Of a stretch of DNA of 64,000 bases, positions 36,002 to 44,757 are shown piece by piece (the stretch's first letter is position 1; the number at the start of each line of letters is the position of its first letter). Under the pieces are notes generated by a model. The model was given only the letters and a program-made list of their open reading frames with translations. It was not told the origin of the DNA and made no database searches. This DNA is from Brevibacterium sp. 'Marine'. GTDB lineage: Bacteria; Actinomycetota; Actinomycetes; Actinomycetales; Brevibacteriaceae. The DNA is taken from NCBI RefSeq assembly GCF_012844365.1, contig NZ_CP051626.1, forward strand, positions 4,092,001 through 4,156,000. Direction: 5' to 3'. The translations under genes were made by a program, and so were the position numbers.

Positions 36002-37095
36002 CCGGAGGACGACGGTCGATCGATGGGGCTGTGCAGGCGGTTGTCGGCTATATTCGCGGCACGCTGAGACTTGCGCCCGGCGACGGCGACCGCTGGGCAC
36101 CGATCCGTGTGGGTCTCGGCGTCGCCATTCCGTCTCTCGCCCTCCTTGTGTTCGGTCACGAAGAGTTCATCATCTACGCGGTCTTCGGTGCTTTCGCCGG
36201 AATGTACGGCCGCGGAGAGACGCATCAGCTTCGGCTCATCCACCAATCGCAGGCCGCGGTGCTGCTCATTGCAGGAGTGTCCGTCGGTGTTGCGCTCTCA
36301 GACCTGAACACTCCCGAATGGGCGCTGATCACGGTCGAATCGCTGTTTGCCGCGGCCGGCTCGGTACTCGCCGACCGCGCCAGGCTTTGTCCGGGGGGTC
36401 CATTCTTCGGCATCTTCGCTCTGGGGGCGTGTGCATCTGTCGAGCCGCTGGCGCCGCCCTGGGTGCCCATCGGGGTCAGCATGCTGGCCGCGGTCTTCGC
36501 GATCACTCTCGGCTTCGCCGGTTGGGTGCGTCACCGCACTTGGCGAGCCGGGAGCCGACGCACGATCCGGCCGCTGCGGGGGCACCATGGTCTGCCGATG
36601 ATGAGGCATGCGGCGACGTATATGGTGGCAGTCGCCTCGGCGGGAGTCTTCGGGATGCTCATCGGACTCGATCATGCGTACTGGGCGATGGCGTCGGCGG
36701 CGGTGCCGCTGGCCGCGGCCGAACTGCCAGGGCGCATCTCCCGCGGCGTCCACCGCGTGCTCGGGACGTTCTCCGGGCTCATTCTCACTGCACTCATCCT
36801 GTGGGCGGACCCGTCGGCGCTGTGGCTGGCGATCCCGGTCATCCTGCTGCAATTCCCCACTGAGTTCCTGATGATCCGCAACTACGGTTTCGCGCTGACG
36901 TTCTTCACTCCGATGATTCTGCTCATGACGCAGCTCGCGAATCCCATTCCCCGTTCGACGCTCCTCATCGACCGGGGCATTGAGACGCTGCTCGGCGCCG
37001 TCATCGGCATCACGGTGGTCATGCTCGTCGGGTATCTCGCTAAGCGGCGTGTCGCCCGGATGGGGCGTCGGGTGGGAGAGGTCGAGTCGGACTGA
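35998..37095 (+). CDS. FUSC/aromatic acid exporter-family membrane protein
   Basis: 365 residues with two blocks of membrane helices (from about residue 40, VGLGVAIPSLALLVFG, and from about 205). A cytoplasmic-like basic stretch RHRTWRAGSRRTIRPLRG separates them. This halved architecture matches the fusaric acid resistance (FUSC) family, whose members export aromatic acids. HEEFIIYAVFGAFAGMYG is typical. It is divergent from the ABC operon. A terminal VARMGRRVG basic tail is present. Confidence 0.85.
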   Translation: MTGGRRSIDGAVQAVVGYIRGTLRLAPGDGDRWAPIRVGLGVAIPSLALLVFGHEEFIIYAVFGAFAGMYGRGETHQLRLIHQSQAAVLLIAGVSVGVALSDLNTPEWALITVESLFAAAGSVLADRARLCPGGPFFGIFALGACASVEPLAPPWVPIGVSMLAAVFAITLGFAGWVRHRTWRAGSRRTIRPLRGHHGLPMMRHAATYMVAVASAGVFGMLIGLDHAYWAMASAAVPLAAAELPGRISRGVHRVLGTFSGLILTALILWADPSALWLAIPVILLQFPTEFLMIRNYGFALTFFTPMILLMTQLANPIPRSTLLIDRGIETLLGAVIGITVVMLVGYLAKRRVARMGRRVGEVESD

Positions 37096-37109
37096 GCTCC
37101 TGTCGCGCC

Positions 37110-38426
37110 TCACCCCGGCAGAAGCACGATGACGGTGTGGATCGCGAGGCCGACGAGCGCCCCGATGACGGTGCCGTTGATGCGGATGTACTGGAGGTCG
37201 CGCCCGACGTAGAGCTCGATGCGCTCGGCGGCTTCCTTCGCGTCCCAGCGTTCGATGGTGTCGGAGATGACGCTGGCGATCTCGGGGCCGAAGCTCTCGG
37301 CCAGGTCACCGGCGGTGGTGGCGATCCGGTCATCGATGCGACGAGAGAAGTCCGAATCCGCCTGCAGCCGTTCGGCGAATTCGCCGATGAGCTGCCAGAT
37401 GCGGGCACGGACTTCGCCGCCTTCGTCGATGATGGCTTCGCGCAGCAGCTGTTTGAGTGATCCCCAGATCTCGAGCACCGAATCGACAACCCCGTCCTGA
37501 CTGAGCAGGTCGTTGATGATCTCCTCGGCCCGCTGGGACAGAGATGAGTCGGACTCGAGGTCGTCGGAGAGGTCGACGAGCCACGCATCCAGCGCCTGTC
37601 GCGCCTTGTGGTATTCGTTGTCGCGGACGTCGGCGACCCAGCCGAGCACTTCGCGCTGCAGTCGGTTGGCCAGCTGTTCGTTGACGAAATCGGGCACCCA
37701 GGACGGTGCCCGGTTGTGGACGATCTCGTCGATCACCTGCGGGTTGTCACCCAGCCAGGAATAAGCCTCGGCGACGATGAGGTCGACGAGTCTGTGGTGA
37801 GCACCGTCGAGCACGATCTGGCGCAGCAGCTGCGCGAGCACCGGTGTCTTTCGGGTGGCCACGAGCCGAGGAATGATGACGTTCCTGGTCAGCGCCTTGA
37901 TGGAATCGTCATCGATCCGCGCGAGCACATATTCGAGGCCTCCTGCAGCACGGTCGACGACGGTGTCTCGGTTGGCGGGTTTGGCCAGCCATCTTCCGGC
38001 TCGATGGGAGATCTCAGCAGATCGGATCTTCGTCGACACCGCCTCGGCGTGGAGGAAATTCGCGGCCACGAAGGCCGACAGACTCGCACCGAGCGTGTCC
38101 TTCTTGCGCGGGATGATCGCGGTGTGCGGGATCGGCAGCCCGAGAGGGTGGCGGAAGAGGGCGGTGACAGCGAACCAGTCGGCGATCGCGCCGATCATCG
38201 CCGCCTCCGAGGCGCGGGAGACGAACCCCCAGACGCCGGTGTTGTCGGTGAAGAGGTGGGTGGAGAGGAAGATGAGTGTGGCGAGGATGAGCAGTGAGAG
38301 CGCGAGCGTGCGCATCTTCTTCAGCCCGCGAGCGCGTTCTTGATCCTCCGGCGTGAGCTCGGCCGGCCCGCCGGTTCCGCCGCCGGCGCCGAAGCGCGGC
38401 ACGGATGGTGTCTTCTCGATCGACAT
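37110..38426 (-). CDS. DUF445 family membrane protein
   Basis: 438 residues. A membrane segment near residues 40-60 is followed by GAIADWFAVTALFRHPLGLPIPHTAIIPRKKDTLG, the DUF445 hallmark; a long helical middle region comes next, then a C-terminal TM helix (TVIGALVGLAIHTVIVLL). Function is unknown; relatives include YjiN. ATG 38426 has AGGGGG five bases ahead. It is convergent with the FUSC gene, with only 14 bases between stops. Confidence 0.9.
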   Translation of the reverse strand: MSIEKTPSVPRFGAGGGTGGPAELTPEDQERARGLKKMRTLALSLLILATLIFLSTHLFTDNTGVWGFVSRASEAAMIGAIADWFAVTALFRHPLGLPIPHTAIIPRKKDTLGASLSAFVAANFLHAEAVSTKIRSAEISHRAGRWLAKPANRDTVVDRAAGGLEYVLARIDDDSIKALTRNVIIPRLVATRKTPVLAQLLRQIVLDGAHHRLVDLIVAEAYSWLGDNPQVIDEIVHNRAPSWVPDFVNEQLANRLQREVLGWVADVRDNEYHKARQALDAWLVDLSDDLESDSSLSQRAEEIINDLLSQDGVVDSVLEIWGSLKQLLREAIIDEGGEVRARIWQLIGEFAERLQADSDFSRRIDDRIATTAGDLAESFGPEIASVISDTIERWDAKEAAERIELYVGRDLQYIRINGTVIGALVGLAIHTVIVLLPG

Positions 38427-38705
38427 CGTTACCCCCTGCTCCACGACTTTAGCGAAACCCGGCACTTCCACACGCATCCGCGGACGGGTTCGCGCCTGGG
38501 AATTCCGCGGAGAGCCCCTTCATTCGCGCCGCCCCATCGCCCCTACGCTCCTGCACCCGGGAGCATCCCTCACCGTTGCTCTCACTTCTCCGGGCTGCCC
38601 GCAATCCACCCCGTCCCTCTCATCACGCACCGGTGCACCGGGTGGAGATGCCACTACCCATGAGGAATGAACCTTTCGACCAGGTACTCGAGCTAGGATT
38701 TGACC

Positions 38706-39146
38706 ATGATCCGCCCGCTCAACGCGCGGGAACACAGCGTCGCACTGCGCATGATCCGCTCGGCTACGACGTCTCCCGACGAAGCAGACTATGCCGACTT
38801 CACTCCTGAGCAGCGGCAGGGTTGGGATCCACCCGAGCCCATTTCGAACGAACGACGCGATATCTGGGAGTGCCGCCTCGGCGAAGTTATGGTTACCAGC
38901 CGTTGCGACTGTGGAACCTGTCCGAGCATCGGAATGCGCCCGCAGAATCGCCTCGACGATGAGCATCGCGATGATCAGGGCGGAGACGGGGACCACTCGG
39001 AGCGCGTCGTCCTCACAGCGGGTGTACCTGGTGCGATGCTGCTGCTTTTCATTGACGACGATTCACCCAGCTTTCTCGAGCTGGCACCGATCGACGAGGG
39101 TCAGAGTTTCACGGATTTCCCCGAACCGGAGACGATCTTGTTCTGA
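38706..39146 (+). CDS. Hypothetical protein with CxCxxC motif
   Basis: 146 residues, acidic. Residues about 66-71 read CDCGTC, a possible metal or redox site, preceded by ECRLGEVMVTSR. The C-terminal half (VVLTAGVPGAMLLLFIDDDSPSFLELAPIDEG) looks like a small beta-rich domain. ATG 38706 has AGGA upstream. No family was recognised. It is apparently monocistronic between the DUF445 and methyltransferase genes. Confidence 0.6.
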   Translation: MIRPLNAREHSVALRMIRSATTSPDEADYADFTPEQRQGWDPPEPISNERRDIWECRLGEVMVTSRCDCGTCPSIGMRPQNRLDDEHRDDQGGDGDHSERVVLTAGVPGAMLLLFIDDDSPSFLELAPIDEGQSFTDFPEPETILF

Positions 39147-39222
39147 TCTGCTCCGGTGCGGATGGATTTCCATCCTCTCGCCGAGGCGGCCCTGCCCGAA
39201 CGTGGAACGTTAGGCTTCGTGG

Positions 39223-40065
39223 ATGGAGTACTTCGAAAATCGTGAACGTGCGGAATCCTTCGGCGAGGTCGCCCAGGAGTACGATGCCTTTCGGCCGAAG
39301 TACCCTGCCGCGCTCATCTCAGCGATCATGCAAGCGGCCGAGACCATCACCGAGCCAGGCACGCGCGCCCCGCGCATCCTCGACGTCGGTTCCGGCACCG
39401 GCATACTCGCGTCCCAGCTCCGGTCAGCCGGCGCCGAGATCCTCGCCATCGAACCGGATGACGAGATGGCCGCAATCTCTCAAGCCAAAGGCCTCGATGT
39501 AGAAGTCTCGACGTTCGAGAACTGGGACCCCCGGGGCCGGATTTTCGATCTCGTCAGCTTCGGACAGTCCTTCCACTGGGTCGATCCTCTCGTTGCTCTG
39601 CCGAAGATCCGCACCATGCTCCGCCCGGGAGGAAGTCTGGCTCTGGCCTGGAATGACATCGAACCGCAGGGTGAGCTGAAGGACCGGCTCAATGCCGTTG
39701 TCGCACGCTTTCATGCCGACGGCAGGACCGCGAGTCTCGGTTCGCGAGCGAGCCGGGGAACCGAAGCGAACCAAGACACGACGGCGGGCCGCGGTACGAC
39801 TGAGTCCGTGCCGGCAGTCGAACCCGTCGAACACCCGGCTCTCACGCAACTGAGGGACGCCGGTTTCACCCCGAATGAGACCACTGTCGTCGAAGACCTC
39901 CACTATTCGCGGCATGAGTGGCTGTCGATGGTCTTCACCTACTCGGCCCAGCTGACGATGGACCCGGTGAAGAGAGCGGTCATGCGCGAAGAGATGTCCG
40001 CCGAAATCCCCGAGGACGGGCTCGATGCGCGAAATGAGGCCCTTCTCATCCTCGCTGGGGCCTGA
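39223..40065 (+). CDS. Class I SAM-dependent methyltransferase (Methyltransf_11 type)
   Basis: 280 residues. RAESFGEVAQEYDAFRPKYP at the N-terminus, motif I RILDVGSGTGILASQL, and FDLVSFGQSFHWVD (the motif IV region) are typical of small-molecule methyltransferases of the trans-aconitate/UbiE-like group. An insert rich in Ser/Gly/Arg (about 175-205) interrupts the C-terminal half. The substrate is unknown. A copy of the repeated 9-mer CCGAGGCGG lies just upstream at 39181. Confidence 0.88.
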   Translation: MEYFENRERAESFGEVAQEYDAFRPKYPAALISAIMQAAETITEPGTRAPRILDVGSGTGILASQLRSAGAEILAIEPDDEMAAISQAKGLDVEVSTFENWDPRGRIFDLVSFGQSFHWVDPLVALPKIRTMLRPGGSLALAWNDIEPQGELKDRLNAVVARFHADGRTASLGSRASRGTEANQDTTAGRGTTESVPAVEPVEHPALTQLRDAGFTPNETTVVEDLHYSRHEWLSMVFTYSAQLTMDPVKRAVMREEMSAEIPEDGLDARNEALLILAGA

Positions 40066-40327
40066 ATATGGGACGCTCATGGTGCAAAGGCTGCGCGCCC
40101 GAGGCCGAGCAGTGCCCACCTGCTGGGCCGGTGGCACCCGGCATGAGCCCGACACGTAGAGTGAGAAGAGTCTGGTCACCGCTGTCCTGCACGGGGACCA
40201 CGTCCCCGCTGGAACCGCCACCCCGCGGAGACGTCCGACCCCCCTGCTGGGACCACCGCGACCCCGGCCGCAGGCGCAGCGATCCGACCGAACCGAGACC
40301 ACCCGTATCCGAAAGTCAGGAGCAGTC

Positions 40328-41503
40328 GTGCCAGCGACACCCGCCGAGGCCACCATCACCGAGATCACGAATCTCATCACCTTCGACACGACGAGCCGGG
40401 ACACGAACCTCCCGCTCATCGACCACGTCGAGGCCCGCCTCGCCGCCGCCGGCATCGAGTCACGCCGGATCCCGAACCCGGAGGGAACGAAGGCGAATTT
40501 GCTCGCGACCATCCCCGCGGCCGACGGCTCGACGACCGGCGGCGTCGTCCTGTCCGGGCATACCGATGTCGTCCCCGTCGACGGTCAGGACTGGTCGTCG
40601 GACCCGTTCACTCCCGAGATCCGCGACGGAAAGTTCTTCGCCCGCGGCAGCGCCGACATGAAGTCCTTCATCGGCGTCATCCTCTCCCGCCTCGAAGCGC
40701 TCAAGTCCGCGAAGCTCCGCGAACCCATCCACCTCGCCTTCTCCTATGACGAGGAGATCGGCTGCGTGGGCGCCATCTCCCTCGTCGAGGCCATCACCGA
40801 GGAAGGTCTGGCACCCCGCGGCTGCGTCGTCGGCGAGCCCTCGAGCATGCGCGTCATCCGCGGCCACAAATCGATGAACGTCTTCCGCGTCGACTTCCAC
40901 GGCGTCGCCGCCCACTCCTCGCTCACCCCCGAAGGCGTCAACGCCATCGCCTACGCCGCAGAGTTCGTCGCCTTCGTCCACGCCGTCGCCGCCGAATTCC
41001 GCACCGAGGGGCCTTTCGACGAGGCCTATGTCGTGCCCTTCACCTCGGTCACGGCGAACACGTTCAACGGCGGCATCGCCGTGAACACGATCCCCGCCGA
41101 GGCGACCGTGAAGTTCGAGTTCCGATCGCTCGGTTCGGTCGACCGAGAAGCCCTCATCGCCCGATTCCGCGCCGAAGCCGAACGCCTCGGTCGCGCCATG
41201 GCCGCCGAGAACGAGACCGCCGGAGTCGAGTTCACGATCGAAGCGGAAGCTCCCGGCTGCGAGACCCCGGCCGATGCCGACATCGTCTCGCTCGCGGCGA
41301 GCTGGGGCGGAATCGCCACCGATGACAAGGTCACCTACGGCACCGAGGCGGGACTGTTCTCCGAAGCCGGCATCCCGACCGTCGTCTGCGGTCCCGGTGA
41401 CATCGCCCAGGCTCACGCCCCCGACGAGTTCATCGAACTCGACCAGATCGCCGCCTGCGAGTCCTTCATCGACGCCCTCATCGCCGACCTGTCCGAGAAG
41501 TAG
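40328..41503 (+). CDS. argE: Acetylornithine deacetylase (M20A)
   Basis: 391 residues. VVLSGHTDVVPVDGQDWSSDP holds the first metal ligands (His, Asp), and SYDEEIGCVGA has the catalytic Glu pair. The dimerisation domain begins at HGVAAHSSLT. The pattern matches ArgE, which releases ornithine from N-acetylornithine, although close relatives act on other acyl amino acids. It starts with GTG 40328, with AGGAG eight bases ahead. It is not in an arginine cluster here, so argE is the closest name rather than proven function. Confidence 0.85.
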   Translation: MPATPAEATITEITNLITFDTTSRDTNLPLIDHVEARLAAAGIESRRIPNPEGTKANLLATIPAADGSTTGGVVLSGHTDVVPVDGQDWSSDPFTPEIRDGKFFARGSADMKSFIGVILSRLEALKSAKLREPIHLAFSYDEEIGCVGAISLVEAITEEGLAPRGCVVGEPSSMRVIRGHKSMNVFRVDFHGVAAHSSLTPEGVNAIAYAAEFVAFVHAVAAEFRTEGPFDEAYVVPFTSVTANTFNGGIAVNTIPAEATVKFEFRSLGSVDREALIARFRAEAERLGRAMAAENETAGVEFTIEAEAPGCETPADADIVSLAASWGGIATDDKVTYGTEAGLFSEAGIPTVVCGPGDIAQAHAPDEFIELDQIAACESFIDALIADLSEK

Positions 41504-41561
41504 GGAGCCGTCTGCGGCGACACAGCGGCGTGTGTCGCGACGATGTCGCGCGCACTGTGCC

Positions 41562-42197
41562 TCAGCCCGCGATGACACCGACGACGAGGTTGATCGCCGT
41601 GGCGAGGATGACGGCGTTGAATAGGTAGGACAGAATGCTGTGCCGCAGAACGACGGCCCGGATCCTCGTGGTCGAGACACTCGTGTCGGTGACGCCGAAG
41701 GTCATGCCCACCCCGAATCCGAAATAGAGGAAGTCCTGGTAGTTCGGCGCCGCCGCGGAGTTGAAGTCGATCCCACCGGGCTTCTCGCGGTCGAAGTACA
41801 TGAACGCGTACCGCACCGAATAGAGCAGCTGGAGACCGGCCCAGGACATGAACACCCCGACCAGCGCGATCGCAGCCGGCCAGGGTCCGGCGTCGGAACC
41901 GCCCATCACGAGCAGCGACACGATTCCGCCGATCCCCAACAGCTGGGCGACAGTGACGATGACCTCGTCGACGAAGGGGCGGAAGTCCTCCCGCCTCACA
42001 TTCGCACGAGTCGCCTCGGCGTCCATCGGCCACAGCACGATGGCGCCGAGGACGACGAAGACCGAGGTCACCACGGTGATCCCGACGAGCGCTCCCAGCG
42101 CGACGTCTGTCAGGATGCCGACGGCGAATCCGGCGATCAGGCCGACGGCGATCGCAGTGACCAACCGCCTCGTTGCGCTGATGAACACTCTGCTCAT
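41562..42197 (-). CDS. DUF1345 family membrane protein
   Basis: 211 residues. About five hydrophobic helices, with VRYAFMYFDREKPGGIDFN between two of them and FLYFGFGVGMTFGVTDTSVSTTRIRAVVLRHSILSYLFNAVILA as the conserved C-terminal part (shown here in two pieces: the motif TDTSVSTTRIRAVVLRHSIL is the DUF1345 hallmark). Function is unknown. ATG 42197 fits the family start. It is divergent from the efe operon. Confidence 0.85.
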   Translation of the reverse strand: MSRVFISATRRLVTAIAVGLIAGFAVGILTDVALGALVGITVVTSVFVVLGAIVLWPMDAEATRANVRREDFRPFVDEVIVTVAQLLGIGGIVSLLVMGGSDAGPWPAAIALVGVFMSWAGLQLLYSVRYAFMYFDREKPGGIDFNSAAAPNYQDFLYFGFGVGMTFGVTDTSVSTTRIRAVVLRHSILSYLFNAVILATAINLVVGVIAG

Positions 42198-42341
42198 GGC
42201 CGTCCTCCGTTCGGGTCTTCGACCGACTCCACATCCCACACTGTTCCACACCTTGACCTCCGCAGCCGAGCCGCCGATGGTTCACCGCTCACACGTGGTC
42301 CGAAGCACCCCGAATCCGGATGTACACTGAATTAGCCGACA

Positions 42342-42358
42342 TTAGGTTAGGCTAAATT
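42342..42358 (+). promoter_or_regulatory. DtxR/IdeR iron box ahead of efeUOB
   Basis: TTAGGTTAGGCTAAATT closely follows the DtxR/IdeR operator consensus (TTAGGTTAGSCTAACCTAA), about 60-80 bases before the efeU start. The iron-loaded repressor should shut the operon when iron is plentiful. A partial half-site TTAGCC precedes it at 42332-42337. Confidence 0.8.
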
Positions 42359-42420
42359 CGTTCATCCATTTTCGAGACGGCCCGAACACCCGCCTCGACG
42401 AACTGACGAGAGTGAGTCAG

Positions 42421-43368
42421 ATGTTCGTCGCCAACCTCCTCATCGCCTTGCGCGAGGGACTCGAGGCCACCTTGGTCATCGGCATCCTCGTGGGGTATCT
42501 GGTCAAAACCGACCGCCGGGACGTGCTGCCCAAACTCTGGCTGGGCGTCGGCCTGGCCGCGCTCATTCCCTTCGGCATCGGAGCCCTGCTCACCTGGGGG
42601 CCCACAACCCTGACGTACCAGGCGCAGGAGATCATCGGCGGGGTGCTCTCCATCATCACCGTCGCCCTGGTGACCGGAATGATCTTCTGGATGGGCAAGC
42701 ATTCCCGCGCGCTCAAGGGCGAACTCGAAACCTCGATGGCCGCCTCCTTGGACAGACGTTCATCGGGGTGGGGAATCGTCGGTCTCGCCGTGCTCGCCGT
42801 CGGGCGCGAAGGCGCTGAATCCGCGCTGTTCATCTGGGCCACCGTCCGCTCCTCGGTCGAGAACAACGTCGTCGCCACCACTGCCGGAGTCGTCACCGGG
42901 CTGCTGCTCTCGCTCGTCCTCGGCTGGCTCATCTACCGAGGATCGCGGAAGATCAACATGAAGGCATTCTTCTCCGTCACCGGGTACTTCCTCATCCTCG
43001 TCGCCGCCGGAATCTTCTCCTACGGCATCAGCGATCTGCAGGAAGCCGGAGTCCTGCCCGGCATCATGAACCATGCCTGGGACCTCAGCCACCTGCTGCC
43101 CGATCCCACCTCCCCGGTCTACTGGCTCTACGTCCTCGGACAGGCGATCTTCCAGGTCAACGTCCAGCCCACGGTGCTCCAGACCATCGGCTGGATCGTC
43201 TACATCGTCCCCGTGGCGATCGTCTTCTTCCGCCAGATCCACGGGAAGAAGCCCGCAGCGAAGCCGGAGGGGAGCTCCGCACGAGCACAAGGACACACCT
43301 CCGCCGAGGCGGCCCCCACCTCGGCGTCGGCCGACCCGACATCATCGGCCCCCACACTCCACCCCTGA
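42421..43368 (+). CDS. efeU: High-affinity iron permease EfeU (FTR1 family)
   Basis: 315 residues, about seven helices. The two iron-binding REGLE-type motifs are REGLEA at residues 11-16 and REGAES near residue 126. FTR1-family permeases take up ferric or ferrous iron with an oxidase partner. The C-terminal tail is Pro/Ala/Ser-rich. ATG 42421 is preferred; GTG 42412 is in frame three codons upstream. It heads the efeUOB operon behind the iron box. Confidence 0.93.
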   Translation: MFVANLLIALREGLEATLVIGILVGYLVKTDRRDVLPKLWLGVGLAALIPFGIGALLTWGPTTLTYQAQEIIGGVLSIITVALVTGMIFWMGKHSRALKGELETSMAASLDRRSSGWGIVGLAVLAVGREGAESALFIWATVRSSVENNVVATTAGVVTGLLLSLVLGWLIYRGSRKINMKAFFSVTGYFLILVAAGIFSYGISDLQEAGVLPGIMNHAWDLSHLLPDPTSPVYWLYVLGQAIFQVNVQPTVLQTIGWIVYIVPVAIVFFRQIHGKKPAAKPEGSSARAQGHTSAEAAPTSASADPTSSAPTLHP

Positions 43369-43435
43369 ATCGCGCGCATCCGCCGCGCCCATCGCACCAC
43401 CACCGTCAACGACCGATCCATCCCACGAGGACATC

Positions 43436-44743
43436 ATGAAACGCCATTCCGCGCTCATCACTCTGCCCACTGCCACTCTGCTCGCTGTCTCGCTTGCTGC
43501 CTGCACCGACAATCCGGCGAAGGACGATGCGGCGGCAGCCGGCGACGCCGTCACGGTGACGATCACCGATGACACCTGCGAGGTCAGTCCCGCCACTCTG
43601 CCCTCGGGCAAGGTGAGCTTCTCCGTGACGAACAACGGCACGAAACCGAACGAGTTCGAGATCCTCGCGGAGAACAAGCTTCAGATCGAGTCCGAGAAGG
43701 AGAACATCGGACCGGGCACGACGACCACGGTGACCACGTCACTCGACGAAGGCACGTACTACACGGCATGCAAGCCGAACATGGTCGGCGACTTCGTCGG
43801 CTTGGCGGAGTTCGTGGTCACGAAGGGCGACGACGTCTCCGTCGACAGCGACACCCAGGCCGCCGAGGACAAGGCGATCACGAACTACACCGGCTACGTC
43901 AAGGACCAGGTCGGGCAGCTCGTCGATGCGACGAAGGACTTCACCGACGCTTACACCTCGGGCGACATGGAGAAGGCGAGGGCCCTCTACCCATTGGCGC
44001 GTCAGCATTACGAACGCATCGAGCCGACCGCCGAGTCCTTCGGCATCAAAGAAGCCGGTGACCTCGACGGATCGCTCGACGCACGGGTCCAGGACCTGTC
44101 GACCGATGCCGGGAAGAAGCCCAATGACCCCGAGGTGCTCGCCGACTGGACCGGCTGGCACCGGATCGAAGCCGACCTGTTCACGGATGAGGCCGAAGGC
44201 TACAAGTTCGCCTCCGAGGCGGACCGGAAGAAGGTCGCAGACAAGCTCAACGAGGATACGAAGACCCTCTACGATCTCGTCTACGGCAAGGTCGACGGTG
44301 CCGGTGGAACGTTCGAGCTCAAGCTCTCCGATGTCGCCACGGGTGCGTCCGCGCTGCTCGAAGAGGTCGCGCTGTCGAAGATCGGCGGCGAGGAGGAGAC
44401 CTTCTCGCACACCGACCTCTATGACTTCCACGCGAACGTCGAAGGCGCCGAGGTCGCCTATGGCAATGTCGAGAAGCTCGTCGAAGCCCACGATCCCGAA
44501 CTCGCGAAGAAGATCACAACGAACCTCGACGGTGTGAAGACGGTGCTCAAGAAGTACCAGAACGGCAAGGACGACGAGGGCAACATCCTCTACGAGGACT
44601 ACTCGAAGGTCGCCGCCGTGCAGAAGGACGCCGGCGAAGCTCCGAAGGACACCGACTACACGCAGGCTCAGCAGGAGCTCTCGGACGCCGTCAACGCATT
44701 GAGTGAGCCGCTGTCCCAGGTCAGCGGTACCATTCTGCGCTGA
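43436..44743 (+). CDS. efeO: Iron uptake lipoprotein EfeO (cupredoxin + M75 imelysin)
   Basis: 435 residues. A lipoprotein signal ends in SLAAC with Cys23 as the lipid site. A cupredoxin-like domain follows (about 45-135; TITDDTCEVSPATLPSG), then the M75/imelysin domain with the GWHRIEADLF motif (HxxE). It delivers iron to EfeU at the outer face of the membrane. The ATG at 43436 is preferred over a longer open frame that would overlap efeU. It is separated from efeU by 67 bases. Confidence 0.95.
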   Translation: MKRHSALITLPTATLLAVSLAACTDNPAKDDAAAAGDAVTVTITDDTCEVSPATLPSGKVSFSVTNNGTKPNEFEILAENKLQIESEKENIGPGTTTTVTTSLDEGTYYTACKPNMVGDFVGLAEFVVTKGDDVSVDSDTQAAEDKAITNYTGYVKDQVGQLVDATKDFTDAYTSGDMEKARALYPLARQHYERIEPTAESFGIKEAGDLDGSLDARVQDLSTDAGKKPNDPEVLADWTGWHRIEADLFTDEAEGYKFASEADRKKVADKLNEDTKTLYDLVYGKVDGAGGTFELKLSDVATGASALLEEVALSKIGGEEETFSHTDLYDFHANVEGAEVAYGNVEKLVEAHDPELAKKITTNLDGVKTVLKKYQNGKDDEGNILYEDYSKVAAVQKDAGEAPKDTDYTQAQQELSDAVNALSEPLSQVSGTILR

Positions 44744-44757
44744 ATGGGGGGTCTTCG

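Noticed and set aside
38520..38996. Reverse-strand open frame of 158 codons
   Set aside because: It overlaps the forward hypothetical gene and its promoter; it lacks a ribosome site and a coherent domain.
43073..43435. Extended N-terminus for EfeO overlapping efeU
   Set aside because: The lipoprotein signal starts at 43436; upstream residues are Pro/Arg/Ser-rich out-of-frame efeU.
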